64,000 bases of DNA from Pieris napi (Eukaryota; Arthropoda; Insecta; Lepidoptera; Pieridae): NCBI RefSeq assembly GCF_905475465.1, contig NC_062253.1:4030001-4094000 (forward strand). The letters run 5' to 3'. The notes under the pieces were generated by a model. The model saw only the letters and a list, made by a program, of their open reading frames with translations. It was not told the DNA's origin and did no database searches. Within the stretch, counting starts at the first letter, position 1. Each line of letters opens with the position of its first letter. The translations under genes were made by a program, and so were the position numbers. Positions 47,711-56,705 of this stretch are shown piece by piece.

Positions 47711-49261
47711 TTTTAAAATAGGTTTACAATATTTTGTTTACATTAGTTAGTTAAATAATTATATGTGAAGACAATGTACTCTTAGAATAAAAACTACTAT
47801 ACTAAAAAAGTTAGTAGGTAATACATGTTCCTCACATATTTACAAATATCGAAACCGTAAAATATTATACATAGAATAGTTAGTTAGTAAATGTTAATAG
47901 TTTAAGAAATGAGTATGTATATAGCATCTGTGTTGTCTATTCTTATTAATAAGTTGGCAGAGTGACGAATAATAATAATTAATTATGTAGTTTTGATTAG
48001 ATTAAAATGATTAAAAGATGATGACGCAGGACCTAAGGGTTGAAACGCTCTCTAACTAGGCTATAAGATATAATTGTTATTTTGTTCGCTATTGGTAATT
48101 GGTATGCTACATATACACGACTACATGCCCAATTCGGCATTCATTGCAATGACAACTTAAATGTTTGGCTTTTAATTCAGCCATAAAATTTAGTCACAAT
48201 CCACCTTTTATCATTGCCGTCTATATAAAACTATTATACCATAGATATCATAGAAAAAATCATTTCATTATTTTATGCAATAGGAAGGAAAATTAGAATT
48301 ATACCAGAAAGCGGCAATTTTTAATCTACATTCTAAGAAATTATTTGACCACATTACAAATTAATAACAGGGATGATACATATAAATACTCTTAGTCCTT
48401 GAAATAGGGATGTCGACCCATTATACCAAATTAGGGTGACATCGGCATATTTTAAAGATTTATTACAGCCCTGTTATTATACGCTAAGTTCAAAATTAGA
48501 CCTCAATTGTTAGTGCCTCACGGACACGCGTTCTCAATTTGATATAATTTAAAATGTCATTGTTCCTTCGAGACCATAAATATATGAGGGGATGAAAGGG
48601 TGAACACAGACACGTGTGAATAATGTTGAATACCATATCTATAATCAATAATTATTTATATCTCAACTATATTTAAGTCAAGGAAGTTTACGACAATTTA
48701 CTTGTCAAACTAGAGTAGATTATATGCTATAGATAAAACAGAAGAACACAGCTCAGGTAACACTAAATTTCAGAGCACACGATATGTTGGACTTCAGCGT
48801 ATTGAAAGGTCTATATCGAAATTGCATGGAAAACCTTCGGAAAAGATAGGTATGGCTATTAGAAGTTACAAAGTACTGTTCATATTACTACAACAAGAAA
48901 CCTACATGAAGAATAACAAAACGTACCTATAAACTTAACCAAGTTGAAAACTATCCTTTTTTAAATAAACGACCTTCAGAGACGTCAAGGAATCTATGAG
49001 TTAAAAACTAGTAGTCATAGCCAAATGTAATTTTAAAGATTATTTATATTTGCTCAACCACATTTTTGCTATAAGAGTTATCTAATATTTTCTAGAATCG
49101 AGAGTCTATTAAATATTTTACTTTATAAATTTACGATTTTATTTTCTTTAACACAGTTCTGTGTCCGTACCAGATGTTAAATAAATACACTAACAAAAGC
49201 AGGATAAGATATTGGCAGAGCGTATTGTATCAAAATACCGGTATACAAAAAGAAAACTTAC

Positions 49262-49342
49262 GAGAACACCTGGCCTGTTGACGAGCAGGTAGAAACATGC
49301 GCAGGCGCCGATATTCCTTTCAATTTTTGTGGGTTTTATGCA
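49262..49342 (-). other. candidate cryptic exon in bib intron 1
   Basis: On the minus strand an AG (…TTTGTATGCAG) precedes 81 bp that end at a strong donor (CTC|GTAAGT, 49261-49256). The length would keep phase, but entering from bib exon 1 the frame meets TGA after 7 codons, so inclusion would truncate the protein. In another frame it reads open (NIGACACFYLLVNRPGVL). GC content is higher than the surrounding intron. No family match; could be coincidence. Confidence 0.25.
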
Positions 49343-49821
49343 CTGCATACAAATTATTACTGAGGTATACGTTATGTATGTTAGTAAAAATATCTGTTTT
49401 TAGTCGCGTTTAAAAATGTATTGACATTTTCTAAAGTATGAAATCTTGAAGTCGATCGCAGTATTCTTTTGTATACATATATGTGTATATTGTAATTTCC
49501 ATCTTATTTATAACAGTATTGGAAGATATTCTCTAAGGTATTTCTCTACTATTATTTATTTATTGACACCATGGAATATAATCACCGAAAAAGAAAAAGA
49601 TAATGCACGGGCGACTTTAATTAACTTTTAAGCGTCATTTGTATATTTTTTAGATAAACGATTACATCTAAGATGACGCGAAACTCCGGGTCCCTTTTTT
49701 TGTAGGGATTGATTGAATAGAATAGAACTATTTTGACGCATTTCTTTTCCTGTGCATTTTCTTGTTTATTATATACTAAAAAACTTTCTCAATTTTAAAC
49801 ATAGTTAAAATTATAATATAC

Positions 49822-50146
49822 CTGATATGTGAGCGAAGCATAAAGTCAACGTTGCGATAGCGCAACCGGAAGCGAGAGCTGTGGAAAGCAAGACAGCTGA
49901 GGCAGATGCCCCGATACCAGCACCACCTGCTGCACCACACACGATAAAAACATACAAGAAAGACGCCGCACATTCGGCAACAACAGCCTTCCACAGTGAT
50001 AAAGTCCTCACTTCCAACCTGGCCGGCACTCGGCCCCCCAAACTCGCTTCATTAGAATTACTACGCAAACACTCTAATTTCTCAAATAAAGTCACTATAT
50101 GCTGCTCTAAATTGTCATCCGAAATATTGAATGTCTGTTCACCCAT
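49822..50146 (-). CDS. bib: big brain (bib) exon 1, start of protein
   Basis: The minus-strand ATG at 50146 has a strong start context (CACCATGG) and begins MGEQTFN. The in-frame upstream extension lacks another ATG. The exon encodes 108 codons plus one base. A short cytoplasmic N-terminus includes HIVTLFEKLECLRSNSNEA, as in fly Bib. The MIP domain begins at LEVRTLSLWKAVVAECAASF, with transmembrane segment 1 (about residues 50-71, FLYVFIVCGAA) and segment 2 (about 78-100, VLLSTALASGCAIATLTLCF). The exon ends AHISG at donor GTATAT (49821). The NPA follows directly in exon 2. Nothing in the exon is broken, so the gene is probably functional. Confidence 0.9.
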
Positions 50147-50151
50147 GGTGA

Positions 50152-50163
50152 CTAAATACGCAT
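50152..50163 (-). other. three-codon upstream ORF in bib 5' leader
   Basis: ATG CGT ATT TAG on the minus strand, ending 5 bp before the bib ATG and in a different frame. It could mildly reduce initiation at the main ATG. Its own start context is weak (GTTATGC). Confidence 0.5.
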
Positions 50164-50251
50164 AACTCCTAGACACGTTTACGTATCAAAATAATGACGT
50201 CAAATAGCGCGCGTATTGCAGCGAACACCCACGCGTCAGAGGTTGCACTAT

Positions 50252-50285
50252 GGTCCGTAACGCGGAGTGAATGGACGAACACTGA
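50252..50285 (-). promoter_or_regulatory. candidate bib core promoter: Inr plus DPE
   Basis: The minus strand has TCAGTG with A+1 at 50283, close to the arthropod initiator TCAKTY (last base off). Exactly at +28 to +32 (50256-50252) is GGACC, which fits the downstream promoter element RGWYV. No TATA box is visible 25-30 bp upstream. The predicted leader is 137 nt. The region 50190-50345 is also locally GC-rich. Confidence 0.5.
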
Positions 50286-50349
50286 GTGAATGAAGGGGAG
50301 AGCGCGGGACGCATCCCACTTGTTACTCCCCCGCCGAAACCTGCACGAG

Positions 50350-50905
50350 GGTGTAAGTGGACGATATTACAATACCACTTAATTGTGCTAACCATTATTA
50401 TATTTTAAATCGACTAATACGTACATGTTTTAAATTCTATATACGCTTTTTACACATCTGTTTAAAAGTAACATTTGCAATATGTTCGCAATTTTCATAG
50501 AAGTCCCATTCTTCTTAAACTCTACATACTACAACATAATAATAAAATATTAAACTCAGTTACCAAAAAAAGCGCTCTCGGATTTTACATTGAAATATTT
50601 GATTATTACTCTATCAAATTCTTGGTGGGAACTACTTCAGTGGAAATAAACTATATTCCCGGCACGTACACTAGATGTCGACCTAGAATCTAGATCCAGT
50701 ACTAGTAATTTAATAAAGCGTATTTAAGAAAAACAAGGACCGACACGTAACGCTCGAAGGGGAAGATGCGTCAGATAAAGATAGTAAAACTTTTGTATAT
50801 TGAAGGACTAATTTATTATCTTACAACAATTTTAGCAATATACAAGGGAATCTTAATTTAATTGGTATATTAATTACTGTAAAAGATTAGGATAGATTTG
50901 TCTAT
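50350..50905. other. bib upstream region, nothing recognised
   Basis: AT-rich DNA directly upstream of the candidate promoter. It may hold regulatory sites, but no specific one could be identified. Confidence 0.4.
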
Positions 50906-51042
50906 CCGCACCGCAACGCACCGCAAGAATGACCGATCTGCTTCACATCGCACATTCCTGCGATATTACGTCATCCTTGGTGACGCCATTTTAAGCTTTA
51001 GAGAAAGACGCGCGGCGCCTGCACCGCCTTTGTTTATAAAAA

Positions 51043-51261
51043 ATGGCGGAATATGATATAGATTTTTTCATATCTTTAATTGAGGAGCGTCCCATCCTTT
51101 GGGACACAAGTGATAAATATTATAAAAATAAACTTATTAAGCAAGATGCGTGGAAGAGCGTCTGTGAAAGTTTGTTTCCAAATTTCCAAGACAAAGAAAA
51201 CAGTGAAAAAACAAAACTTGAATTCATAACAGGAATTCTTTCCTTTTATGATAGTTTTTGA
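51043..51261 (+). CDS. MADF-domain protein of a Harbinger-type element, truncated
   Basis: A 72-codon frame opens with ATG in an AAAATGG context. It reads DFFISLIEERPILWDTSDKY, then YYKNKLIKQDAWKSVCESLF. This is the classic MADF start: hydrophobic helix, 'E+P.LWD...Y.....+..AW..+...L'. MADF domains bind DNA, and several Harbinger families encode one beside the transposase as a helper that brings it to the terminal repeats. A full MADF domain is about 85-90 residues. Here it ends at FITGILSFYDSF, so the third helix and C-terminal tail are missing. The stop overlaps the 3' end of the antisense transposase fragment. Probably not functional. Confidence 0.75.
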   Translation: MAEYDIDFFISLIEERPILWDTSDKYYKNKLIKQDAWKSVCESLFPNFQDKENSEKTKLEFITGILSFYDSF

Positions 51262-51461
51262 AGGCATGGTGATAATAAACTCAAAAGCTCTTCAAATGAA
51301 GATATGCTCATTCTAAAATAATCAAAAAAATTATCTTCTTCAGTTCTCAACGCATAATACTTTTGAGTAAAATTGTTCCCATCAGAGTTCGCCCAGAATC
51401 TTCTTTTTCTTTTATATCTATTTAACAATAACAGCAGTGCAATAATCTTTTTGCGATCCAT
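51246..51461 (-). pseudogene. Harbinger transposase N-terminal fragment
   Basis: The minus-strand frame starts MDRKKIIALLLLLNRYKRKR and continues YALRTEEDNFFDYFRMSISS FEELLSLLSPCLQ. This is the usual N-terminal arrangement of PIF/Harbinger transposases ahead of the DDE nuclease ('F..+FRMS..+F..LL..+.P.L'). The DDE domain is absent. Frame intact for 71 codons. Confidence 0.7.
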
Positions 51462-51610
51462 CTTACGCTTCCTAAAAACACGTCCAGTACGGCTGACTAC
51501 GAAGGAATGGTCGCCCTACCAAACGGTTTGCCGCACTAAATCGTATCGCAGAAATTCGCATCGCAAGTTCCTGTGATGCGAATTCGCATCGCTGTTTTGT
51601 GTGGGAGCCC

Positions 51611-52004
51611 AAAATCTGTAGTTAGCGCCTGTGGCACGGTATTCCATGGCCAAAAGATGACGGAAAGACTCTTCTATTTAGGCTAACTATTATTTTCCCA
51701 CTATCTAATCATCTTTACTACAATGGCTAAACGTAAAGATTCAGTCAGCAGCCACGGTTTTATTTATAATTATAATCAGTATTAAATATCCATATATTTT
51801 ACATTAACTTAGAGGCCATGTTATGTGTTCAATAACTAATTAAATGAAAAAATAACATTGTGACAACGATAATATTCTGTAGGTCGCTGGCGATGTACGA
51901 GATATTAAATAAGTGCATACTACATAGCAAAGCAAAACCGAAATTTTTAATAGAAAAAATGAGCAGCGCTCCATGAGCAATTTGGAACTAAACGGAAGCA
52001 CTAA
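51611..52004. other. AT-rich spacer between two Harbinger-type elements
   Basis: No gene. ATTTGGAACTAAAC near 51980-51995 together with GAGCAGCGCT resembles, in inverse, the start of the LINE tail at 35980. TAA at 52002-52004 is the target duplication of the next element. Confidence 0.45.
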
Positions 52005-52344
52005 GGGCCGGTTTTTTGATCCGTAGTTAACTCAACTATTGGTAAAAAATCGTTACTATTAGTTAAATATCAGCAAAATGCGTTTTTTGATCCGTGGTAA
52101 GAGCATCCAATGGTAAAATATCTAACCATTAGTCAAAAAAGTTAACTACTCAGTATCGGAGGGTTAAAAAGATGGCCGCTGGTAATTTATATAGTAACAG
52201 CTGTTTGTCACAGAAATCAAACTATGATAAATACGTTTATTACTATCTAATGATGAATTTAAACATATTGAGATACTTTAATTAATGAGACGATGAAGAA
52301 GACGATAATATTATATGAGAATGTGTTAATGAGTGACCAAAAAT

Positions 52345-52480
52345 ATTTAGGCAATGTCATCCGCCATTAGAAACCTGGGATGATGTAGATTTTTGTCACT
52401 GTTACCCCCTATCGAAGGGAACAGTGCTCTGGATTGTTACTGAAATTGGGAATGATCTTAAACTGCCAATGAACAAGCAG
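52345..52480 (+). pseudogene. Harbinger transposase N-terminus, left arm
   Basis: The frame reads IFRQCHPPLETWDDVDFCHC then YPLSKGTVLWIVTEIGNDLK. It parallels the PIF/Harbinger N-terminal pattern 'R....PLE...+.+F..RYRLSK+TV..+...I...L'. After LPMNK the coding sequence gives way to tandem repeats, so the DDE domain is lost. The mirror copy is on the minus strand at about 55065-55200. Confidence 0.55.
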
Positions 52481-52760
52481 CAGCAGCTCATACAAACCTA
52501 TTTTGCTTCATTACTAACTACAGAACCGCAGCAGTATATAATTAAGTATATTACTAATTCATTATGTGTTTTATTTCCTATAATATTAACTTATAATTAT
52601 TATAATTAAATAAAATACAAGAACAAGAGTATATATAGACAGCAGCTCATACAAACCTATTTTGCTTCATTACTAGCTACAGAACCGCAGCAGTATATAA
52701 TTAAGTATATTACTAATTCATTATGTGTTTTATTGCCTATAATATTAACTTATAATTATT
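52481..52760 (+). repeat. tandem repeat, left arm (about 160-bp unit, two copies)
   Basis: The unit starting CAGCAGCTCATACAAACCTA and containing AGAACCGCAGCAGTATATAA, ATTCATTATGTGTTTTAT and AATATTAACTTATAATTATT occurs twice (about 52482 and 52641). Confidence 0.75.
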
Positions 52761-53099
52761 ATAAGTTAATATTATAGGAAATAAAATACATAATGAATTA
52801 GAGTTAATATTATTTATATATTACTAATAATATTAACTTATAATTATTATAAGTACATACAAGTATGTACTTATACTAAAAACTACAGCTACACATTAGT
52901 TAGGGACCTATGATATTCTTTAGGGCTTTTATTACATTTGTGAGTTAGCATCTACCTACTTTGTTACAAGAATTTATAAATAAAACATTTGACTTGATTA
53001 ATAAACTGTTTAATTATAACTTAAATACAAACCATTTTTATTAAAAAAACATTACAACATTTACATGAAACCCTAAAGTAGCAATTAAATATTTTCTAA

Positions 53100-53345
53100 T
53101 TGTTTCTTCTTGCATTTCACCTCAATTTGATGCAACTCTTTTTGCTGCTACATATATTTATTGTGCCTTTCTTCCATCTGCTGCATCACTTTTTGGTGCA
53201 CCTCCTCTTTATGCAGTATGGATTTTTGGTGGGCCTCTCATTGGTGCAGCAAATGTTTTTGATGCTCTTCCTTAGCATAATTGAACAAATCATCCTCTCT
53301 TATTTGTCTTTGTTTCAAAAACTCAATTTTTTTTATCCGTGTGGA
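53100..53345 (-). pseudogene. coiled-coil tail of Myb/SANT-like protein, left arm
   Basis: The minus strand reads KKIEFLKQRQIREDDLFNYA, a stop, then HKEEVHQKVMQQMEERHNKY, a stop, then QQKELHQIEVKCKKKQLENI. This is a charged Q/E/K-rich coiled coil like the C-terminus of Harbinger helper proteins. Two in-frame stops. Exact mirror copy on the plus strand at about 54030-54287. Confidence 0.55.
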
Positions 53346-53442
53346 TCATAATCCGCTTCCTTGTTTCCAAAGGGTTAAAAGATTTTTTCCTTTTGTTGTA
53401 GGACACAGCTATACAAGAATAAATATAAAAATGTGCCTACAC

Positions 53443-53753
53443 CTTCATTAAATGTATATTAAATTTAACACGTCGGTGTCTAGACCCATCTGAGTTGAAA
53501 ACGTCGCAGAGATTTCCAAGCTGCATCTTTTTGTAGATTGCTGCAGTGATCAGTTGTTTGCAGGTTACGACTGTGTAATCCTTGAGAAGCATCAACAGTT
53601 TAGCAGTTTCTTTTTTGGCGAAGTTAGCAGTATGGTCCCTTTAACAAAACATAAATGTATTACTTTCTATTACGAAACACAAGATAAACCGGAATAAATA
53701 ACACGAAAATATGTTTGTACTTACTTATTTGACCGTTGGCTGTTTGCGGACAT
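53443..53753 (-). CDS. Myb/SANT-like helper protein, two exons in the palindrome centre
   Basis: Exon 1 (53753-53725) starts MSANSQRSN and ends at donor GTAAGT. Exon 2 (53638-53443) follows an AAAG acceptor, joins in phase and reads DHTANFAKKETAKLLMLLKD, then CDVFNSDGSRHRRVKFNIHL. It stays open for 65 codons to donor GTGTAG. The pattern 'ANF...E...LL.L+....' with a following trihelix-like helix fits Myb/SANT-like DNA-binding proteins encoded next to Harbinger transposases, which help transport and guide the transposase. The coding sequence after exon 2 could not be followed cleanly to the coiled-coil tail (stop soon after the next AG), so the gene is probably dead or needs an unseen exon. Confidence 0.5.
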
Positions 53754-54029
53754 CGTTATTTATATGTTTAAGTATCGTAAAAAGTGTAAACCGTATTAAA
53801 ACACAGAAAAACAACTTTATTTATATCGTGTTATTTAGATTAATTTGACACTTCAAACTCTTCAAAGCGCAAATAACGAATGAAGATGGCTAAAATGGAT
53901 TTCATTCACTCAATATGTCTAGTGTTGTCATACAAAATAAATGTTCCCCACAAAAAAGAACCACATTTTTTGGGATGTCATTGCTCATTGCACTGGCAAC
54001 AAATTGACAAATCCGCTTCGGATTATGAT

Positions 54030-54287
54030 CCACACGGATAAAAAAAATTGAGTTTTTGAAACAAAGACAAATAAGAGAGGATGATTTGTTCAATTATGCT
54101 AAGGAAGAGCATCAAAAACATTTGCTGCACCAATGAGAGGCCCACCAAAAATCCATACTGCATAAAGAGGAGGTGCACCAAAAAGTGATGCAGCAGATGG
54201 AAGAAAGGCACAATAAATATATGTAGCAGCAAAAAGAGTTGCATCAAATTGAGGTGAAATGCAAGAAGAAACAATTAGAAAATATTT
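54030..54287 (+). pseudogene. coiled-coil tail of Myb/SANT-like protein, right-arm copy
   Basis: The inverted duplicate of 53100-53345, with the same two stop codons. The shared stops show that the disablement came before the duplication, or that the arms are homogenised. Confidence 0.6.
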
Positions 54288-54589
54288 AATTGCTACTTTA
54301 GGGTTTCATGTAAATGTTGTAATGTTTTTTTAATAAAAATGGTTTGTATTTAATTTATAATTAAACAGTTTATTAATCAAGTCAAATGTTTTATTTATAA
54401 ATTCTTGTAACAAAGTAGGTAGATGCTAACTCACAAATGTAATAAAAGCCCTAAAGAATATCATAGGTCCCTAACTAATGTGTAGCTGTAGTTTTTAGTA
54501 TAAGTACATACTTGTATGTACTTATAATAATTATAAGTTAATATTATTAGTAATATATAAATAATATTAACTCTAATTCATCATGTATT

Positions 54590-55075
54590 CTATTGCCTAT
54601 AATATTAACTTATAATAATTATAAGTTAATATTATAGGCAATAAAACACATAATGAATTAGTAATATACTTAATTATATACTGCTGCGGTTCTGTAGCTA
54701 GTAATGAAGCAAAATAGGTTTGTATGAGCTGCTGTCTATATATACTCTTGTTCTTGTATTTTATTTAATTATAATAATTATAAGTTAATATTATAGGAAA
54801 TAAAACACATAATGAATTAGTAATATACTTAATTATATACTGCTGCGGTTCTGTAACTAGTAATGAAGCAAAATAGGTTTGTATGAGCTGCTGTCTATAT
54901 ATACTCATGTTCTTGTATTTTATTTAATTATAATAATTATAAGTTAATATTATAGGCAATAAAACACATAATGAATTAGTAATATACTTAATTATATACT
55001 GCTGCGGTTCTATAGTTAGTAATGAAGCAAAATAGGTTGGTATGAGCTGCTGTCTATATATACTCTTGTTCATTG
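54590..55075 (-). repeat. tandem repeat, right arm (about 160-bp unit, three copies)
   Basis: The same unit as in the left arm, inverted. The phrase CTGCTGCGGTTCT occurs at about 54680, 54840 and 55001. The right arm therefore carries one more unit than the left. Confidence 0.75.
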
Positions 55076-55200
55076 GCAGTTTAAGATCATTCCCAATTTC
55101 AGTAACAATCCAGAGCACTGTTCCCTTCGATAGGGGGTAACAGTGACAAAAATCTACATCATCCCAGGTTTCTAATGGCGGATGACATTGCCTAAATATT
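55065..55200 (-). pseudogene. Harbinger transposase N-terminus, right arm
   Basis: Mirror copy of 52345-52480, with the same frame through VLWIVTEIGNDLKLPMNK and then divergence into the tandem repeats. Confidence 0.55.
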
Positions 55201-55555
55201 TTTGGTCACTCATTGACACATTCTCATATAATATTATCGTCTTCTTCATCGTCTCATTAATTAAAGTATCTCAATATGTTTAAATTCATCATTAGATAGT
55301 AATAAACGTATTTATCATAGTTTGATTTCTGTGACAAACAGCTGTTACTATATAAATTACCAGCGGCCATCTTTTTAACCCTCCGATACTGAGTAGTTAA
55401 CTTTTTTGACTAATGGTAAGATATTTTACCATTGGATGCTCTTACCACGGATCAAAAAACGCATTTTGCTGATATTTAACTAATAGTAACGATTTTTTAC
55501 CAATAGTTGAGTTAACTACGGATCAAAAAACCGGCCCTAAGTAAGTACTAACTTA

Positions 55556-56090
55556 GGGTATGTTCCGATATACACTGCGACCACTGTACAGAGTACCGTC
55601 AATTTAGTATACTGTGAAACCGTTTCTCTATAGCCAGCTATACTGGTTACAATTTAAAACGGAACGCAGTCCAGTATACTAGTCAGCTTCGTTTTTCGAC
55701 ACAGTTTTCAAATGAGTGCATCAAAGTTTTTCAATTCAACAAGAAAAACTATTATTGGAGTATTATCGCATTAAAAAAATCTATATTAATATTAACTGTC
55801 AATTGAATTAATACTACAAAGAAAGTAAGTAAGAATTTTAAATGTTTGTTATTAAACTGTAAGTTATATCAGCCGTTAGGCATTCAAGTGGTTTTGATTG
55901 ATCACGTGATCAAAGCACTGCGAGTACCTTACCTCGAAAACGCCAGTGCTCGCAGTAGAAGTATAGCGGGGATTTGTGACGTCATATATTTCCTAGGACG
56001 CTGCGGCTGTATACTGCAGTCCATAGCGGAACAAATTTTTGAACAGTGGGAGCACTATACAGTACTCGCAGTGTATATCGGAACATACCC
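55556..56090. mobile_element. 535-bp MITE with TTA target site (Harbinger-type)
   Basis: The left end GGGTATGTTCCGATATACAC and right end GTGTATATCGGAACATACCC are inverted repeats. TTA at 55553-55555 and 56091-56093. The interior contains CTGCAGTCC/CAGTATAC repeats and a poly-T-rich middle, with no transposase. It sits 15 bp from the end of the palindromic element. Confidence 0.85.
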
Positions 56091-56093
56091 TTA

Positions 56094-56400
56094 ATATCGA
56101 TGCATTCGAGTTACCAATTCAGTACATGACAGTGACATTAGTTGAGATAGTCAGCACATTAGATGACGTTTAACAATAATTCATATAACCTTCTGACAGC
56201 TTACTTAACTCTTCAATTTGTTTAATTTTAAAAAATACAAATTAAGTTGCAGAGAGGACCGGAAGAGGCAACCACTGCATGTGAGGACAGACCCACGATA
56301 GTTAGAAGGTACGATTGTACGTGTTTAGTATTTAAGTCATTTTAAGAAGAGCAAAGAAACGAATCTGTGAAACCTACTGATTGAAACGTTGGTACTTCAC
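56094..56400 (+). other. upstream region of the small-ORF pair
   Basis: AT-rich. A possible untranslated or coding exon lies at about 56257-56307: acceptor AAGTTGCAG, then GAGGACCGGAAGAGGCAACC, and donor AAG|GTACGA. It could be the leader exon for the following ORF. Confidence 0.35.
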
Positions 56401-56612
56401 ATGGATACATCTAGCCCACTGGGCTCTGAAGAGCACTTGGACCAACGTTCTAGTGTTCAAAGCAAGTTCAAACTGATCACTCTGCTGACACTGGTGTTGT
56501 TGGCTATTGTCTTGATCGTGATCTCAATTATAAGGAACGAGCAGAAAGTGATTTCTCTTAACGCCGAGCAGTCACGCATGCTCAGAAAAATTTGCGAAGC
56601 AACTGTATAATA
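56401..56612 (+). CDS. single-pass membrane microprotein (first ORF of a pair)
   Basis: ATG in context TTCACATGGAT. 69 codons now end GAAGCAACTGTATAA. An acidic/polar N-terminus (MDTSSPLGSEEHLDQRSSVQ) precedes a strong 22-residue hydrophobic segment, FKLITLLTLVLLAIVLIVIS, at about residues 25-46. A short basic/polar tail (RNEQKVISLNAEQSRMLRKI) follows. The arrangement fits a one-pass small integral membrane protein. I do not recognise the family. The last codons and stop now come from the tail of a LINE inserted at 56607/56608. In the undisturbed allele the frame would have gone three codons further (see 60860-60881) and stopped 2 bp before the next ORF's ATG. Confidence 0.55.
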
Positions 56613-56705
56613 ATAATAATAAAGCATATTTATTCAAGACTTACAATTTTTTTTGTTTACAACCTATTTTGAGTTAGTATATTTCTTAAACTATGTTAGT
56701 ATAAT

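Larger units (their letters stand above)
42474..49821 (-). other. bib: bib intron 1, repeat-filled
   Basis: A 7,348-bp phase 1 intron. It holds a LINE tail, a full SINE, a Harbinger-type element, a CR1-like 3' end, further SINE pieces, a Helitron and a LINE tail. The stretch 47711-49255 is AT-rich with nothing recognised. A candidate cryptic exon lies at 49262-49342. Confidence 0.75.
50909..51610 (+). mobile_element. Harbinger-like element, left end truncated
   Basis: About 700 bp homologous to the 44082-44646 element. The right end GTTTTGTGTGGGAGCCC is intact. The left terminal repeat is cut off, starting within the GCACCGCAA region. It carries a plus-strand MADF frame converging on a minus-strand transposase start, as in two-gene PIF/Harbinger elements. 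Confidence 0.8.
52005..55537. mobile_element. 3.5-kb near-palindromic Harbinger-like element
   Basis: The termini GGGCCGGTTTTTTGATCCGT and ACGGATCAAAAAACCGGCCC are flanked by TAA on both sides (52002-52004, 55538-55540). The two arms, about 52005-53345 and 54020-55537, are near-exact inverted copies of each other, each with a transposase N-terminus and a coiled-coil tail. Only about 670 bp in the middle (53350-54020) is unique, and it holds two intact Myb/SANT-like exons. The whole unit therefore looks like a foldback rearrangement of an autonomous Harbinger transposon that lost the transposase core. Confidence 0.85.

Noticed and set aside
49881..50165. 94-codon plus-strand ORF across bib exon 1
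   Set aside because: Antisense shadow of the bib coding exon, which has clear homology on the minus strand.
53100..53351. 83-codon hydrophobic ORF duplicated at 54023-54274
   Set aside because: It is the antisense of the charged coiled-coil tail of the Harbinger helper protein; the membrane-like composition is an artefact of reading the wrong strand.
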